From Dipteris shenzhenensis (lineage: Eukaryota > Polypodiophyta > Polypodiopsida > Gleicheniales), in assembly GCA_047967505.1 (NCBI GenBank), contig CM106538.1: a stretch of DNA of 64,000 nt; one strand, 5' to 3'. The notes beneath the pieces were generated by a model. It worked only from the letters and a program-made list of their open reading frames with translations, searched no databases and was not told the DNA's origin. Every line of letters starts with the position of its first letter. Within the stretch, counting starts at the first letter, position 1. Of this stretch, positions 36,960 to 49,574 are shown in pieces. The position numbers and the translations under genes were made by a program.

Positions 36960-38150
36960 AAGGGTGAGGATAAAGTTCATGAATCTATGGCTATAAAAAT
37001 GAGTAATATAAGAGCCTTTAAATTTTTTTAAAACATGTGATAGTATCCTTATAAATAAAATCTTAGTTTTCAAACATATCTAAATACTAATATAAGGGCT
37101 ATTCTAAATTTTAAAACATGAGAGGATACTAGTTATTTGGCATGTCAATGGAAATAGGTAATGGGTTGCAACACCCTTAGCCATCACTAAGGTTACACAT
37201 ATTCAACAATCCACCTAATATCTAAGTTACCCTTTTTATATTCTTATCCACAAAACATGGAAAGATATTAGAGGGTCATCTTTAATATGCTTTGGAACTA
37301 TTTACAATATATATGGCACATCAAAAGGAGGTTTCTTCTAGAGCTCTTTAAAACGTGTCAAGAAGTAATGATGAGCAAGTTACAACTAAGAGTTCCTTCA
37401 AAATGGCTTGGCTTGGTTTGTTTTTTTTATATTCAATATTTTTTCCATGACCATGTGAAGTAATGAAAGTGTAGGACATGTGAATCTAAAATTGCACCTT
37501 GTGTAGCATTATAAGAACTAGTTTGCAAATAGTTTAACATTGTCATCATTACAAACATTCAATACCCTACAACATGGTGATAATAAGCTCTATTTTTACA
37601 AGCTATTTTCAAGTTTGTAGCCCAAGCAATTCGAGATTCAAGCCTCTTGTTATCTCTTGTCCAGCTCAACTTTTATGAATAAACTAGTGTTGTAATCATA
37701 ACTACTCAGGTTCTACAACAGAATTGAGGTCAAAATCAAACTCTATGGGCATGATGGTTCTATTTACATAAGCAACTTCTTGATAGGGTGTCATGCTAGA
37801 GATTCTTGGGTAATGCCTGTGTAGCGAGCATGTAACTTGACTCTCCAATACATATTAAAATGGCAATGTGACTGTAATTGTATGGGAGTGATATATATCA
37901 ATTTATAAGTATGTTGTGAAAAGAGCTCCTAGCAAAGTGAACAAAGAGTGGGGAAAAGGCATTAGCTTTCAAGCCTATTAAATGACAAACTCTTAGCCAT
38001 TCCCATTCCTCATAATGTAGTTGGAAAGGAAACACAAATTAGAAGTACACTCAAAGAAGTTTCGTACAATATCAACATTAGAATGTTTAAGTAGATCCAT
38101 TTCGTATACACGAGAATGATCATGCGAGTACTTTATAAACATAGCAATTT
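36960..38150. other. AT-rich spacer
   Basis: No gene or repeat was recognised. Confidence 0.5.
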
Positions 38151-38158
38151 AGGTAAAT

Positions 38159-39235
38159 CTAGCTCAATGAAAAGGAAAACAAATGCGCGCCTTCGTGGAT
38201 GATGTGGAATTCTTTCAAACAACACAAACGAAGGTGGATGCGGTGAATGTTGGCGCGAGGATCCGTTTTGCATGCATACTGGCTTTCCGAGTAGAGAATC
38301 ATCCTTTGCCCGAAGCCTTGAAGACGTTTCTGTATAAAAACTAATCCAAGGTCGGAGGGATTTGCGCTAGCGACTCGGGAGGGAAGCTCTCTGCGCGATT
38401 CGGTAATATATGTACTTGGAGAGGAATGGAACTGGCACTGTTCTGCAAAACGAATATCTTCTTTCCGTCTGGACTCTGGACTCTGTGCCACCAACGATCT
38501 TGATCTTTGGGCTAGTTCTTTCATAGGAATTCTGTCGGCACTTTGGGCAGATTTTCGTGCCAACTGTCGCTTTGTGCACCCTGCATCTGTTCCCTCGGCA
38601 AAGCCGTCCGCCTCTCTGTCGTAACTCGTCTCCATATGCATTCCCATGTATTATAAAAACCTGTACGTTGGCAAAGGACGATTGTTGATCTTTACCTGAA
38701 ACTGCGCTGGTACTGAGGACAGACAGTGGGGGCCGGGGCACCTGCGTGAGGGCAGCCTTTCGAGGCGCGTGATGACAGGATGAATCGAGTGTGTCTGTCG
38801 GGAGCGGCAAGCCGGAGCCCGGAAGCGGCAAACTTGCAAACGAGGGGAAGGCACTAAAAAGAAGTACAAATAACTGGAGGTGCCTAATGGACCAGGTCGA
38901 GGGGGAGCATGGGGGAATGATGGAGGAGTGATCTGCGGAAGTTGGAAGTTGGAACGAGGAACTGAGTTTGTCAGCGTTGGGGGAAGGAAACCGGAATCTC
39001 CAAATCCATGCAATGGAGGGATTGGGCGAAGCAAGCTTGGTACTGCGCAGAGACTAGTAGTAGTCTCTGTTTGGGTGAGTGTGAGAGAGATGACCGCTTC
39101 ATGCACGTACGCACGCGAACCCTTTGGCCCTCTCACTTGTCCACATCGAAGGACACACACGCTTGGATGGACGCACACGAATGACATGCCCAAGGCCCAA
39201 TAGCAAACTCTGTCTTTCACCTTTTCTCCATTATA
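38159..39235 (-). other. GC-rich island: putative promoter and 5' exon(s) of an unidentified minus-strand gene
   Basis: GC content rises sharply over about 1 kb in AT-rich surroundings. On the minus strand a TATATAA box lies at about 39226-39232, followed by CT-rich leader-like sequence and a strong donor CAG|GTAAAG near 38695. Open frames of 154-189 codons overlap in different phases at 38367-39220. A 162-codon frame at 38159-38647 reads KRQLARKSAQSADRIP and RSRSLVAQSPESRRKED, basic and soluble in character, but I recognise no family. Position and strand allow it to be a distant 5' exon of the LAX2-like gene, which would imply an intron of about 12 kb; it may equally be an independent gene or a dead fragment. 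Confidence 0.4.
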
Positions 39236-39239
39236 TATC

Positions 39240-40440
39240 CCTTACGCATGTTTCTTTTATCTTGCTTTGATCCCACCAACGTCTTTGCTTTGATCCCCCC
39301 TCCCTCCTTGCTTTCGAAGCAATATTTCTCTCGTTTCCTTATGTGATCTCAGCCTCATCTATCAATGACGTGAATCTTGATACTTGTTGGCCTTCTCTCT
39401 ATCACCTTATTCCTCCATTTGTTCTCTCGTCTATACTCCCCATTTACCTATCCTAAAGGCCCTTAATCTCAACAATTTGTTCTATACATATATAGCTTGA
39501 CCTAAAGATACATATGATTGAAAAGGGCTTTAATTTTTTATTGAGATGTTCAATTAATTTTGTACTTGTAAAGGTAGAGTCCCCAATTACGAAAGGCCAA
39601 AGGGATACCTTTGAAATTTCATATAAAGGAGGATTTGAACCACTCATGGGGTACTACCACTAGGTTACATGAAGAAGAAGATATTTTAAATTTGTACCTT
39701 GATAAATAAGGTGGGAGGGCTCCCTCTCCTCATAAATCCCCTTCCCTCCCCTCCTCCATTTATTACCAAAATTAATGCTATACTTTCAAAGTATTTTCAC
39801 TTTGGGAAACTTATTACCATGTAGATGAATCAAATAACAGTTATTACGCCTATAATCATTATCCAAATCATGGCTACAACCTTCAACCCATAGGACTTGA
39901 CTAGTTATATTCCTACATACCAATTGAAGCCTAGTTTTAACTCATAGTATTACCCCTTAAATCTACACCTTCAGAGATTGGGACTTATGTCATCTTTTCT
40001 CTTAAAGGTTGAAAAAAATGTAGGTCATTTATGAGGCCTCAACTCACTATATTTTTAATGATATTTTAACTCTCAACTTTTAATGGATGAGCTCAATAGT
40101 TTTCTCTTTCAAATATTTAAAAATGTAGTGCATATAACTTTGAAGGTCTTGCAAGATATCTTTTGTAGATTTTCCTAGATTTCGAGCATTGGAGTAGTAT
40201 TCACTGTAATAATCAGTATAGATGCCAAAACATATGATGGTATAAATATTGATATTAAACATTAAGAAAAACTCTAGTGTTTAACATAAAATGTTATCGA
40301 CCATCAACATTATATCTTTGAAAATAGCAATGGCAATGCAAAAAATGTAGCTACACTTCTTTGATAGTCTATTTATTTTTTTAATGCTCTATCATTTGGA
40401 CCCAAAATGTTTGCTAAATATGGATGAATCATAGCAAGAA
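39240..40440. other. Spacer
   Basis: Moderately AT-rich, without supported features. Confidence 0.45.
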
Positions 40441-40449
40441 AGAGATAAA

Positions 40450-41160
40450 AATGGGCCCATGGCTAGTAATGAATGTCATTTTCATGATGAATACAGGTTC
40501 TTCTTTTCTTATTCAAGATGGTGTTGTGTAATCGAAGTGTTTCTTGAAGTAAACTAACTTTTGTAAGAGAGGGATGTGAATATGGAGATGCTAGTACTAG
40601 CTCCAATCGATGCATCAATACTAGTGGTTGCACAAGGTGATGAATCACTAATTCCAACCTCTTTTGTTATAGTAGCTGAGAAGCATTGGCATCTTTGTAT
40701 CCACATCTTTGTCTTTAAAAGATGATTTAGTTTATGTAACAAATTGGACCATAGACCACTATCGTAGATAAGAATGATCTATATCAAAGACCACCCACCG
40801 ATGTTCAACATGAAATCACCCTTATTATTAACATATAAGAAATGATTCAAAGCGAGGTCATGACTGAAGTTCATTTGTATGTACTAGGTCACATTATTCA
40901 AGAACAAAAATCGTATAATTTTCATTTGCTTAGACTTCTATAGAGTCCATGGTAGAAAATCTACTTTTATCTTTCCTTACATTATTATTGTCATTTGTCT
41001 AGAGTTTGGTAGAGCCTATGGAAAAATTTCCAGTGCCATCTTTCCTCACTATGTCATTGGGACAATTTTCGATAACTCTAAACTAGAATCTTGTATGTCC
41101 CATAATAATCTAACTCCTATCTAACTATGAGAAAAGATTGAAATCTCAATTACTTGCTCA
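40450..41160 (-). pseudogene. CACTA remnant, DUF4216-like region, heavily decayed
   Basis: On the minus strand, fragments resembling the 32.5 kb remnant recur: MDSIEV with ANENYTIFVLE near 40890-40960, a second GSTKL-TND-like block near 41000-41020, and KTKMWIQRCQ near 40690. Stops are dense. The doubled STKL-like block suggests an internal duplication. Confidence 0.45.
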
Positions 41161-43205
41161 ACTTTCTTGCATGAAGTTAGCGATGAACCCACAAGTAGAC
41201 ATGGTCCTCTTTCAATCAAAGTGTTCCATGAAAAAGTTTCACTCATATGACCATACATGATAATGCACTATACTTCTTGTAATATAGAGCATTGAAGAAA
41301 TGATCATGCACATTTTAATCATATATTATCCTAACACAAACTACACGTCTAAACCAAATGAATAAGTACAATGCTTAAATGTAGATCACATCCACTGTGA
41401 AAATCCCACTTGTGATCACTTTCAATCACCCTATTCTCATCGGCCTTGGAAACAGCTTCTTGTAGCCAATGATGGGACATGTCTGTGGTGGAAAGAGCAA
41501 GGTCCATTGAATGTTTTTATGTCCTATGTCTCTATTAAAATTCATGCCTCACAGCTACTTCCTCATTTTGGCCTCTTTATTTCTTTATATCGACTTTTGC
41601 ATGTTCTTGCTATTGAAAATGCAAAACACATTTACCTTTTACCTTAAATATTTAGTCATACTTACTGTAGTCCTTTCCTTGACCGATTTCACCACCAAAC
41701 AACCATCATCCTTATAGTATCAAGGGAGTGGCTTAACCAATAACTCTTGCATAAGCCAACCCTTAATCATAATTCCCTCAAGCTTTGGTTACTAGTACAC
41801 AAATCCCTTCAAGAAGATTCATAAACCTTTAGAGGAAAAACATCCCCTATCAGTGGCTGCCTCATGAGCAAGTGCTTGTACTTTGTCATAATATTGCTTG
41901 AGCAGAAGTTCTTCTCTAGGAAGCACATAGCTTTGATGGACTCCACCCTAGCTTTGGTTTAATGTTAGATTGAGAAATTTCCTTTAAAGATAACCATATT
42001 TTTCACATGCTAAAATAAGATTGCAACATTACTCATCAAGCGCATACCAATTTCTCATAAAACTATATGATGCGATGGATATATAGTAAGCATACCTCAT
42101 CATGAGGCCATTTAATCTTCTAGGTGGCTTCTTTAATATCTTTTGACAAGAATTCTTTAACTATAATTAGATGGAATCTAAAACATGTGTATAAAAGTGT
42201 GCTACAATGATAAATTGTATGTAATCAGCAACACATAATCACCAATTATTAAATAAAAGTTTGAAAGAATACCTATATGATCTTCTATCAATCATAAGAC
42301 TTGAGAGCCACTGACATTATTGTCTCGAGTGAAAGATGCCTTTAGGATATGCATGTACCTTATTGGAGTTTGAAATAATGCAATGTCTCTCTTGCTAGTT
42401 TTCCTCCTCCTTGGAGGTATATAGGGTCCCCATGATTACTTTGAAAGCACCACTTTATTACCAAGGCTTTGTGAGAGCAATTCCCTCACCTTTTCTATTT
42501 CTCTTGCATTGTCTTGGACTCATTTTGTGTCTGTGTCACCAATCAAATGGTCCTAAACTATGGATCTCACATTCTTAATATATACATGGGGTGTAAGAAG
42601 TGATTGATTTGTAACTTGATCATGGAAGTTCGATAGTCTCTTGATTTAGGTGGATAAGGCTCTCATTATGACTCCATTCATGTAGCAAATCATTTTTTTT
42701 CAATTAGTAGGGTATCTGGGACCGATAAACTTTGGTTTATTTTCCTCTAATTAAAACACCATGTCATCACCTCAAAGCTCTACAGATATCAAAGGTACAA
42801 ATTCCTTTTCATAAAATTTGGAGCTCCTCTATCATACTTTTGTTTACATAGTGCCCATATATCTTTGACTTGTATTTCCCTAGGATAAGAAGTGCATGGA
42901 TAAGGTTTCCCTTGTTTATGATAAATCATAAAGGGATATTTCATTTCAACAAAAATACTAGGCACGTTGACTAAGATCTTGAGTATAGACGACAAGCATT
43001 CAACATCCACAAGTGACCCTGAGCTACAAGTTATGTGACTCCTTTGCAAATTTTGGTCATATGGTCTCTATGTGTTTCCATGTAGTGTAATTTGTTGGAA
43101 TACATCAATGAAGCAAGGTAGCATGACATGTTAAATGGTGTGGCCCTAGAAGCCCTACCTATATATATTGTAATTAGTACACTTTTTTTTTTGTGAAATA
43201 TATTA
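41161..43205. other. Spacer
   Basis: Numerous short frames, none with a recognisable motif. Composition resembles eroded retroelement sequence, but no motif could be fixed. Confidence 0.4.
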
Positions 43206-43210
43206 TAAGT

Positions 43211-43235
43211 ACACACACACACACACACACACACA
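43211..43235. repeat. (AC)12 microsatellite
   Basis: An uninterrupted AC run followed by AAACAAA. Confidence 0.95.
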
Positions 43236-43391
43236 AACAAAATGAAGAGCCCCAAAATCTAGACAATGAATGAACCCTCATGCTAATAAAGATAATCCAA
43301 TCATTAGGGAACGTGTGGATATTATGATCATCCATGCCAACACTCATCAATAGCTTATTTGCTTTGTCTGTTTATGCAAGTGTAGCATTTG

Positions 43392-43612
43392 CTCAAGCGA
43401 TGCACTACTAAGAATCCCTATGTATCACGTGCATTCAAGAGGTATTAAAAAAACCCTTAGGTAAAATTTTCTTCCCAATAAAAACACCCCTCTTTACTCA
43501 TGAACTAAATGATTTTTTAATAAAGTTGAATTTAAAAATCCCTCCTATTATTGTAATTCTGTTAAATTTTTTCAAAAAAATGAATTAAAATACCCCTCCT
43601 TTTGAATGCACA
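43392..43612 (+). mobile_element. hAT-like MITE, family B, right end missing
   Basis: It starts CTCAAGCGATGCACTACTAA and follows the family through TACCCCTCCTTTTGAATGCA, then breaks off at about 43612 before the terminal block. No duplication can be assigned. Confidence 0.75.
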
Positions 43613-43839
43613 TTTGTAGTTATAATTAGGCTTCTCACAATTCAACATACCATTACCAAATAGAAAGTAATGCTTTGTTCATGGTTGTTGTGTAGCTTCA
43701 CTGAAGAGACAAAGTTGAACAACATGGAGATCTGAAATCCAAGAAGAATGTATGATGAATTACTATATATGGCAACTACAATCAAGAAGGGGATCATTAG
43801 TGAGCCCAAAATAAAGAAAATGTAGTCTTCATGGATTTA

Positions 43840-44100
43840 AAAGATGAAGAAGAAGTAGACGAGCTAGTTGCTAGTAAATAATTAGCAAAGAGACAAAGAG
43901 AGGAGCTAAAAAAGCTCTTCAAAGAGACATGATTAAAAGGATATCCCAAAATGGAGAAGTTTGGTGCTTTAAGTGTAAAGCTAATGGACATATCAACATA
44001 GAGTGTTGGTTGGGATGATACTACAACATACACAATCATTCAATCCACACATGTAAAGAGTATTGGTCTAAGAAGCAAAAAAGGACCATAGAGCCCAACA
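43840..44100 (+). pseudogene. Zinc-knuckle (CCHC) fragment, possible retroelement gag remnant
   Basis: One plus-strand frame reads EEEVDELVAS, AKRQREELKKLFKE, then CFKCKANGHINIECW around 43955-44010, which is a C-x2-C-x4-H-x4-C knuckle of the kind used by retroelement Gag proteins to bind RNA. Two stops interrupt the frame and a stop follows shortly after. No protease, integrase or RT was seen next to it. Confidence 0.45.
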
Positions 44101-44279
44101 AGTAGCATCAATTTAAACTGATTTAAAATCCATTTTTTGAATAAACAAGTTTTAAATCAAATGATTTAGATCCATTGAAATCCTTGGACCAAATGATTTA
44201 GAGCCAAAAACACACATACCATGAGAACCCTTTCAAACGTGGGAAATAGAATTTAGAGGTCCATTTAAATCGGGGGTTA

Positions 44280-45645
44280 GATTCCATAGGTTTAGCCAAC
44301 CCATAAAAATGGAGAAAAAAGGAGAGGAAAAGAGATGAGATAAGAGAGGAAAATTACCACAAAAAGAGAAGGAAAGAGAGGATAAAAGAGAGAAGGAAAG
44401 AGAGAGAAAAGGTGAGGATAAAAGAGAGAAAAAGAGAGAAGGAAAGAGAGGAGAAAGGAGAGGAAAAGAGAGGAGAAAAAGAGAGAAAAAGAGAGGAGAT
44501 AAGAGGAAAATTACCACGAAAAAGAGAGAAAAAGAGAGGAAAGAGAGGAGAAAAGAGAGGAAAATAGAGGAAAAGAGAGGAGAAAAACAGAGAGAAAAAG
44601 AGAGGAGATAAGAGGAAAATTACCACGAAAAGAGAAGGAAAGAGAGGATAAAAGAGAGAAAAGGTGAGGATAAAAGAGAGAAAAAGAGAGAAGGAAAGAG
44701 AGGAGAAAGGAGAGGAAAAGAGAGGAGAAAATGAGAGAAAATGAGAGGAGATAAGAGAGGAAAATTCTCGGGGGGGTCACTCATCATATGTAACCCTATC
44801 ACGTGAGTTCAACAGAAGGATATTTTTTATTCCTAAAATTTACAGAAATAAATATACATAAGGGACTATTTAAAATAATTTTGAAAAAAATTTACAGATT
44901 TGTATAGAAAAGGGGTACATTTTATTAATGAAAAAAATTACAAATAAGGGATTTTAAATATAGGCCTTGAATGCACGTGATATAGAGGGTTTATACATAG
45001 TGACGCCCCGAGGGAAAATTAACACGAAAAAGAGAGAAAAAGAGAGGAAAGAGAGGAGAAACGAGAGGAAAATAGAGGAAAAGAGAGGAGAAAAAAAGAG
45101 AGAAAAAGAGAGGAGATAAGAGAGGAAAATTACCACGAAAATAGAAGGAAAGAGAGGATAAAAGAGAAGGAAAAAGAGAGAAAAGGTGAGGATAAAAGAG
45201 AGAAAAAGAGAGAAGGAAAGAGAGGAGAAAGAAGAGGAAAAGAGAGAAAAAAAAGAGAGCAAAAGTGGGGATAAAAGAGAGAAAAAGAGAGGAGAAAAGA
45301 GAGGAAAAGAGAGGAGAAAAAAGAGAGAAAAATTACCACGAAAAGAGAAGGAAAGAGAGGATCAAAGAGAGAAGGAAAAAGAGAGAAAAGGTGAGGATAA
45401 AAGAGAGAAAAAGTGAGAAGGAAAGACAGGAGAAAGGAGAGGAAAAGAGAGGAGAAAAAGAGAGAAACAGAGAGGAGATAAGAGAGGAAAATTACCACAA
45501 AAAGAGAAGGAAAGAGAGGATAAAGGAGAGAAGGAAAAAGAGAGGAAAAGAGAGAAGGAAAGAGAGGAGAAAAGAGAGGAGGGAAAGAGAGAAAAAGAGG
45601 GAAGGAAAGAGACGAGAAAAGAGACGAAAAGAGAAGGAAATCATT
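44280..45645. repeat. GA-rich satellite with a recurring AATTACCACGAAA block
   Basis: The tract is almost purely AGAGAGG/AAAGAGA. The short non-GA block GGAAAATTACCACGAAAA recurs near 44347, 44510, 44620, 45013 (as AATTAACACG), 45127, 45330 and 45488, giving irregular higher-order units of about 100-200 bp. Long frames on both strands (Glu/Lys/Arg or Leu/Ser/Phe) are composition artefacts. A MITE interrupts it at 44767-45012. A patch of ATTCATGCAATC repeats follows to about 45735. Confidence 0.9.
44767..45012 (-). mobile_element. hAT-like MITE, family A, inside the GA-rich satellite
   Basis: This 246-bp copy starts CTCGGGGGGGTCACTC and ends GTGACGCCCCGAG. The perfect 8-bp duplication GGAAAATT lies at 44759-44766 and 45013-45020, and it equals part of the satellite's own recurring block. 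It is the reverse complement of the copy at 2232 with few differences, so it is a young insertion. Confidence 0.93.
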
Positions 45646-45777
45646 CATGTTATCCCTTTCTTCAATCATGCAATCTCTTTTCATCATTCATGCAATACCT
45701 TTCTGCGTTCATGCAATCACTTATTTCCATCATTCAATATGCAATCCTTTTCTTGGAAATGGAAGGGGAAGGGGCAG

Positions 45778-48700
45778 GTAAGGAAAACAAAGAACTTCTA
45801 AGACTATCAGAGCGCGTCTAACAACACGTCTATAGGCACGGCTGTCTATTTCCAAAGATAGATGCATCTATAGACATGCTCCGATAGACTCACTTTTTTT
45901 ACAACTTGAAACGGACATGCACCCGATATAAAAAAACAACACTAGTACCAAAAACATTCGTTCCCTACATACGACAAAGGACGAATCCACAGAGAGCAAC
46001 TTCCAAAGAAGATCAACTATCCAGATACTTACCTTGGATAAAGGTATGGAAGCTTCTTGTCCTTCTTCAAAGCTGCTTCTCTTTCTTCTCTTCCTTGTTC
46101 ACCCTCTTCTCTTGTGTGCTTGGGGATGATTATGTAAGGCTAGAGATGAGTGTGAGTGCTTGGAGATAATTATGGATGCCTGGAGCTATGTCTGTTAATA
46201 GCAAAGCAAGCTGTGCGACATTAAAAGTATGTGAAGAAAAGCAAGCACACTAAAAGTAGGTTTGAAAATCGGCTCGCACTCTGTGCGTCTAAAAGTGCAT
46301 CTATATGCAAGTCTAAAAGCGTGTCTAAAAGGGCATCTAAATGTGCATCTATCAGCAAATCTAGAGTATGTTTTAGACGTGCCTATAGATGCGCACCACA
46401 GTATAGACACGCTTTTAGACACACCATAGAGTTTTGACATTTACAACTTATGCAAGAGAATTTTTTGGGTTGTTTATTTGTAGGATGTCTTCATCTTCAA
46501 CAAGTAGCTCCAGTGAGGATGAATCCCTCCGTATCCACCATCGCGAAATATGGTTGGAGCAAAAAATCAAATGTATGTGTGATCGATGTCGAGGAAACAT
46601 GTATCGTGCATGCAGAATTACACTCAATCACGTCTCAAAGTATGGAGAATGGGATGCGACCATAAATATGGTAAGTGTTAAAGAGTTTAGGTTGATTGAG
46701 ATACTTATTGGTGTTCATGTGTTTGAGTTATGACCCCATTTTAATTTGATACATGATGCAGTCCACACCCGCATATGCTGCCCTATGCTCATTGTGAGGA
46801 GGCGAAGCATCGACGATATGAGGTGGGATCTTTAGGAGGGACCGTTACAGATGCATGGAGTGATGGTGATAGTAGCCCTCTGCCATTACCTCATGAGGCC
46901 ATGGAGGAGGAGGTGTTTGATGATATGGTGCAGGATTTATATGTCCATCAATCCAAAGGGAGGGATGATAGAATGGAGCAGGACGATCTTTTTACCGCAA
47001 CATCGACTCCATTGTTTGAGGGGTGCACATTCTCTATTCTACATGCCTCCCTTGAGTACCTAAACTTGCAGACCATCTATGGATGGAGCAGTGCAAGTTT
47101 GACTGCATTACTCAAGTAAGCTTTAAAGTCTATTTTGCAAACATGGTGAATTATGCTAGTGGGTCAATTACTCGAATGCTTTTCCTCCTTTATGGTCTTC
47201 ACCTGCAGGCTATTGTGTAAAATGCTTCCACAAGAGAATAAATTACCGAACTCAAGAGATATGGCAAGGCAACATGTGACTATCTTAGAGGATTAGATTA
47301 CAAGCGCATCCATACATGCCTCAACGATTGTGTTCTATTTCGTGGACCACATAAGGATGCAAGAGAGTGTCCTACTTGTGGAGAGGCAAGATATAAAGCA
47401 GATCTCAAAACTTTGGATGTGCCTCGTAAGGCTCTGTGACATTTTCCCATAATCCCTCGCATCCAACATATGCTCAAGTGCAAATCCATTGTAGAGCTCA
47501 TGTCATGGCATTCCTCCCATCCATCAACCAATGGCAAGTGGAGAACTCCCGCAGATACTCCTGCATGGAAGCATATTGAAGACACATGGCCAAGCTTCAA
47601 GGAAAAACCTAGGAGCTTGAGACTTGGATTGTTTACAAGATGGGCGAGCTTGTGAGGTAGTTTACAAGATGCAAGGTTTTCATATTGCTAATATTGCATA
47701 CTTTTTCCTTTCTAGGTGTGTGAGCTCAAAGGAAATAGATCCACGACCACGCTTGAGAATGCTTGAGTTATGTCAGTGGAGGTGGTTTGTTTAGTGGAAG
47801 AGACATTTCCACGTTCTATTCTCACAAGCCAACTACATCTCATAGTGCATTTGGTGGATGAGATTGCTATATGTGGTACTGTACATGCACGATGGTTGTT
47901 CTTTGTCGAGTGCTTCATGAAGACCTTGAAGGGTTTTGTGACCCGAAGGTAGCATGGCCGAGGGTTGGTTGGTACAAGAATCACTTCTATATATTTCTAA
48001 GTTTCTTGTTGATGTGGATAGCTCTCTCCCATGACTATGGAGAGATGATGAAGACCTAAGGATGAAAAGATGGGTGACAAGATACGAGGATGCAAAGGCA
48101 AGAAGATAAGAAGAAAGGGCCGGCCCTCTTTCGTACACACCACGGATCTCATGTGCCATACCCTCAGTATCTAAGAGCACTTCCAAAGGATATTCATGTG
48201 GATTGGCTACTTGACGAAATGGAGAGAGCAAAGAGAGCATGACGGGATGCATATTACAATGGAAGAATGGGAGTATGCTAGGGGATGCATGAGCAAGGTC
48301 GGTATATAGAATGTTATGCATAAGTTAGGAGCTTTCAATAATTTAGATTGCTTATTTAATTGATTTTGTCTTGGTGTAGTGTACTATGTTTAATGCTATA
48401 TGGTGTGAGGGCAAGCATTTTTGAACACAATGGATTGATGATAAGAAAAACACACAAGATTGCGGCATCATTGCTAGCTTTAAGGGAGCCAATGGAGCCA
48501 TGGATGATTATTTTGGTATAATCCAAAATATTATTAAGCTTGATTTTCACCGCTTCTTTGTGTATGTTTTGGATGTAAAGTGGTTTAAGGACGTGGTGGG
48601 AAGAGGCACTAATGCAACAATCAAATGCCATGCAAGTGGCTTTGTAACTATTGACCCCACAAAGTTTTGGCAAAGTAAGAAGGACACACTAGTACTACCA

Positions 48701-49574
48701 CAACAATGTGAACAAGTATTGTACACACATATACAAATACTCACTTTTAAATATTTGATACCTTCGATGCAAGGAAAATAGCATGATTATATTTGTGTTT
48801 GAATTAGGTTGTCTATCAACCAATGGTGGATAATAATAGATGGTGGCATGTCATACCTATTATGCCATGTTCCAAAGTGATGTATAGTACATTTACTAAT
48901 ATCGAGCATATGGAGGATGATAATGGCCATGGAGGTGATGATGACCATGATACAAGAGAGGAGGATGATCATGAGATAGGAGATACAAATATTGAGGCCA
49001 TTACTCATGAGGATGAGCCTACCATTGGTGATGTTGATTTTAATGAGCACATGAGTAGACAAGTAGTAGTGGGTTGAATGTATTTGTAGATCTCAACACT
49101 AGTTTGTATTTTGAAGTAGATAGTTTGGCAAGGGTTGATCTCATTGAGGATGAGATTGAACCATAGCCCATCATTGATATTGGCAAAACTATTTCACATA
49201 TTGTCTCATTCTCCTCACCTCACTTAATTTTTGTATATGTGGCATGTGTTTGCAAAAAAGTATTGATATTTTTGTTCAAATTACATGCTTTGGTAATCAT
49301 GGGCAATGTTTGGAAAGCATTGATGTACATTTATCAGGCTGCCTCAAAATCTCACTTTCTGTATTCTTTGTTTTGTATCTAAATCCGCGTCTAATTAACA
49401 ATGCAGATGTGCTAATAAACATGCTAATAGATGCACTATTAGACACACTATTAGACGCACTAATAGACATGCTATTAGATGCACTATTAGATGCACCCGT
49501 AATTTCTCTATCCGAACAGTGCCTATTGACGCGCTTGCTATTTTGCAGGTCTATAGTTGCTTTGTGTTGTTGTG
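45778..49574 (+). mobile_element. CACTA (En/Spm) DNA transposon copy 2, internally deleted
   Basis: The 3' end at 49574 is fixed by divergence from copy 1. The 5' end is uncertain: the sequence at about 45785 (ACAAAGAACTTCTAAGAC) resembles the inverted terminus ACAAAGCAACTATAGAC, and subterminal GCGTCTA-type motifs start right after it and run to 46435. Compared with copy 1 it lacks about 1.27 kb of transposase core (junction at 47630), the MITE, and about 100 bases at 48063. It retains the N-terminal exon region absent from the window for copy 1. Confidence 0.8.
46485..49170 (+). pseudogene. TNP2-like CACTA transposase, decayed and deleted (copy 2)
   Basis: A start exon at 46485-46670 begins MSSSSTSS and carries a CMCDRC...C motif (IKCMCDRCRGNMYRAC), like the N-terminal knuckle of TNP2 proteins, and ends at a GTAAGT donor. 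The next region (46775-47119) reads VFDDMVQDLYVHQ and LQTIYGWSSASLTALL, then CPTCGEARYKADLKTLDVP and the in-frame TGA at 47437-47439 shared with copy 1. The WPVILVNYN to MHIFKNV core is deleted. DUF4218 residues (LHLIVHLVDEIAICG) and the uninterrupted CTVHARWLFF site follow, then the DUF4216-like part (SGFVTIDPTKFWQ) at 48500-48780 and the acidic tail from 48823. It cannot encode an active transposase. Confidence 0.85.

Noticed and set aside
45130-45801. Long frames of 178-185 codons rich in Glu/Lys/Arg or Leu/Ser/Phe
   Set aside because: They are the two-strand translation of the GA-rich satellite, overlap each other, and have no start context or domain.
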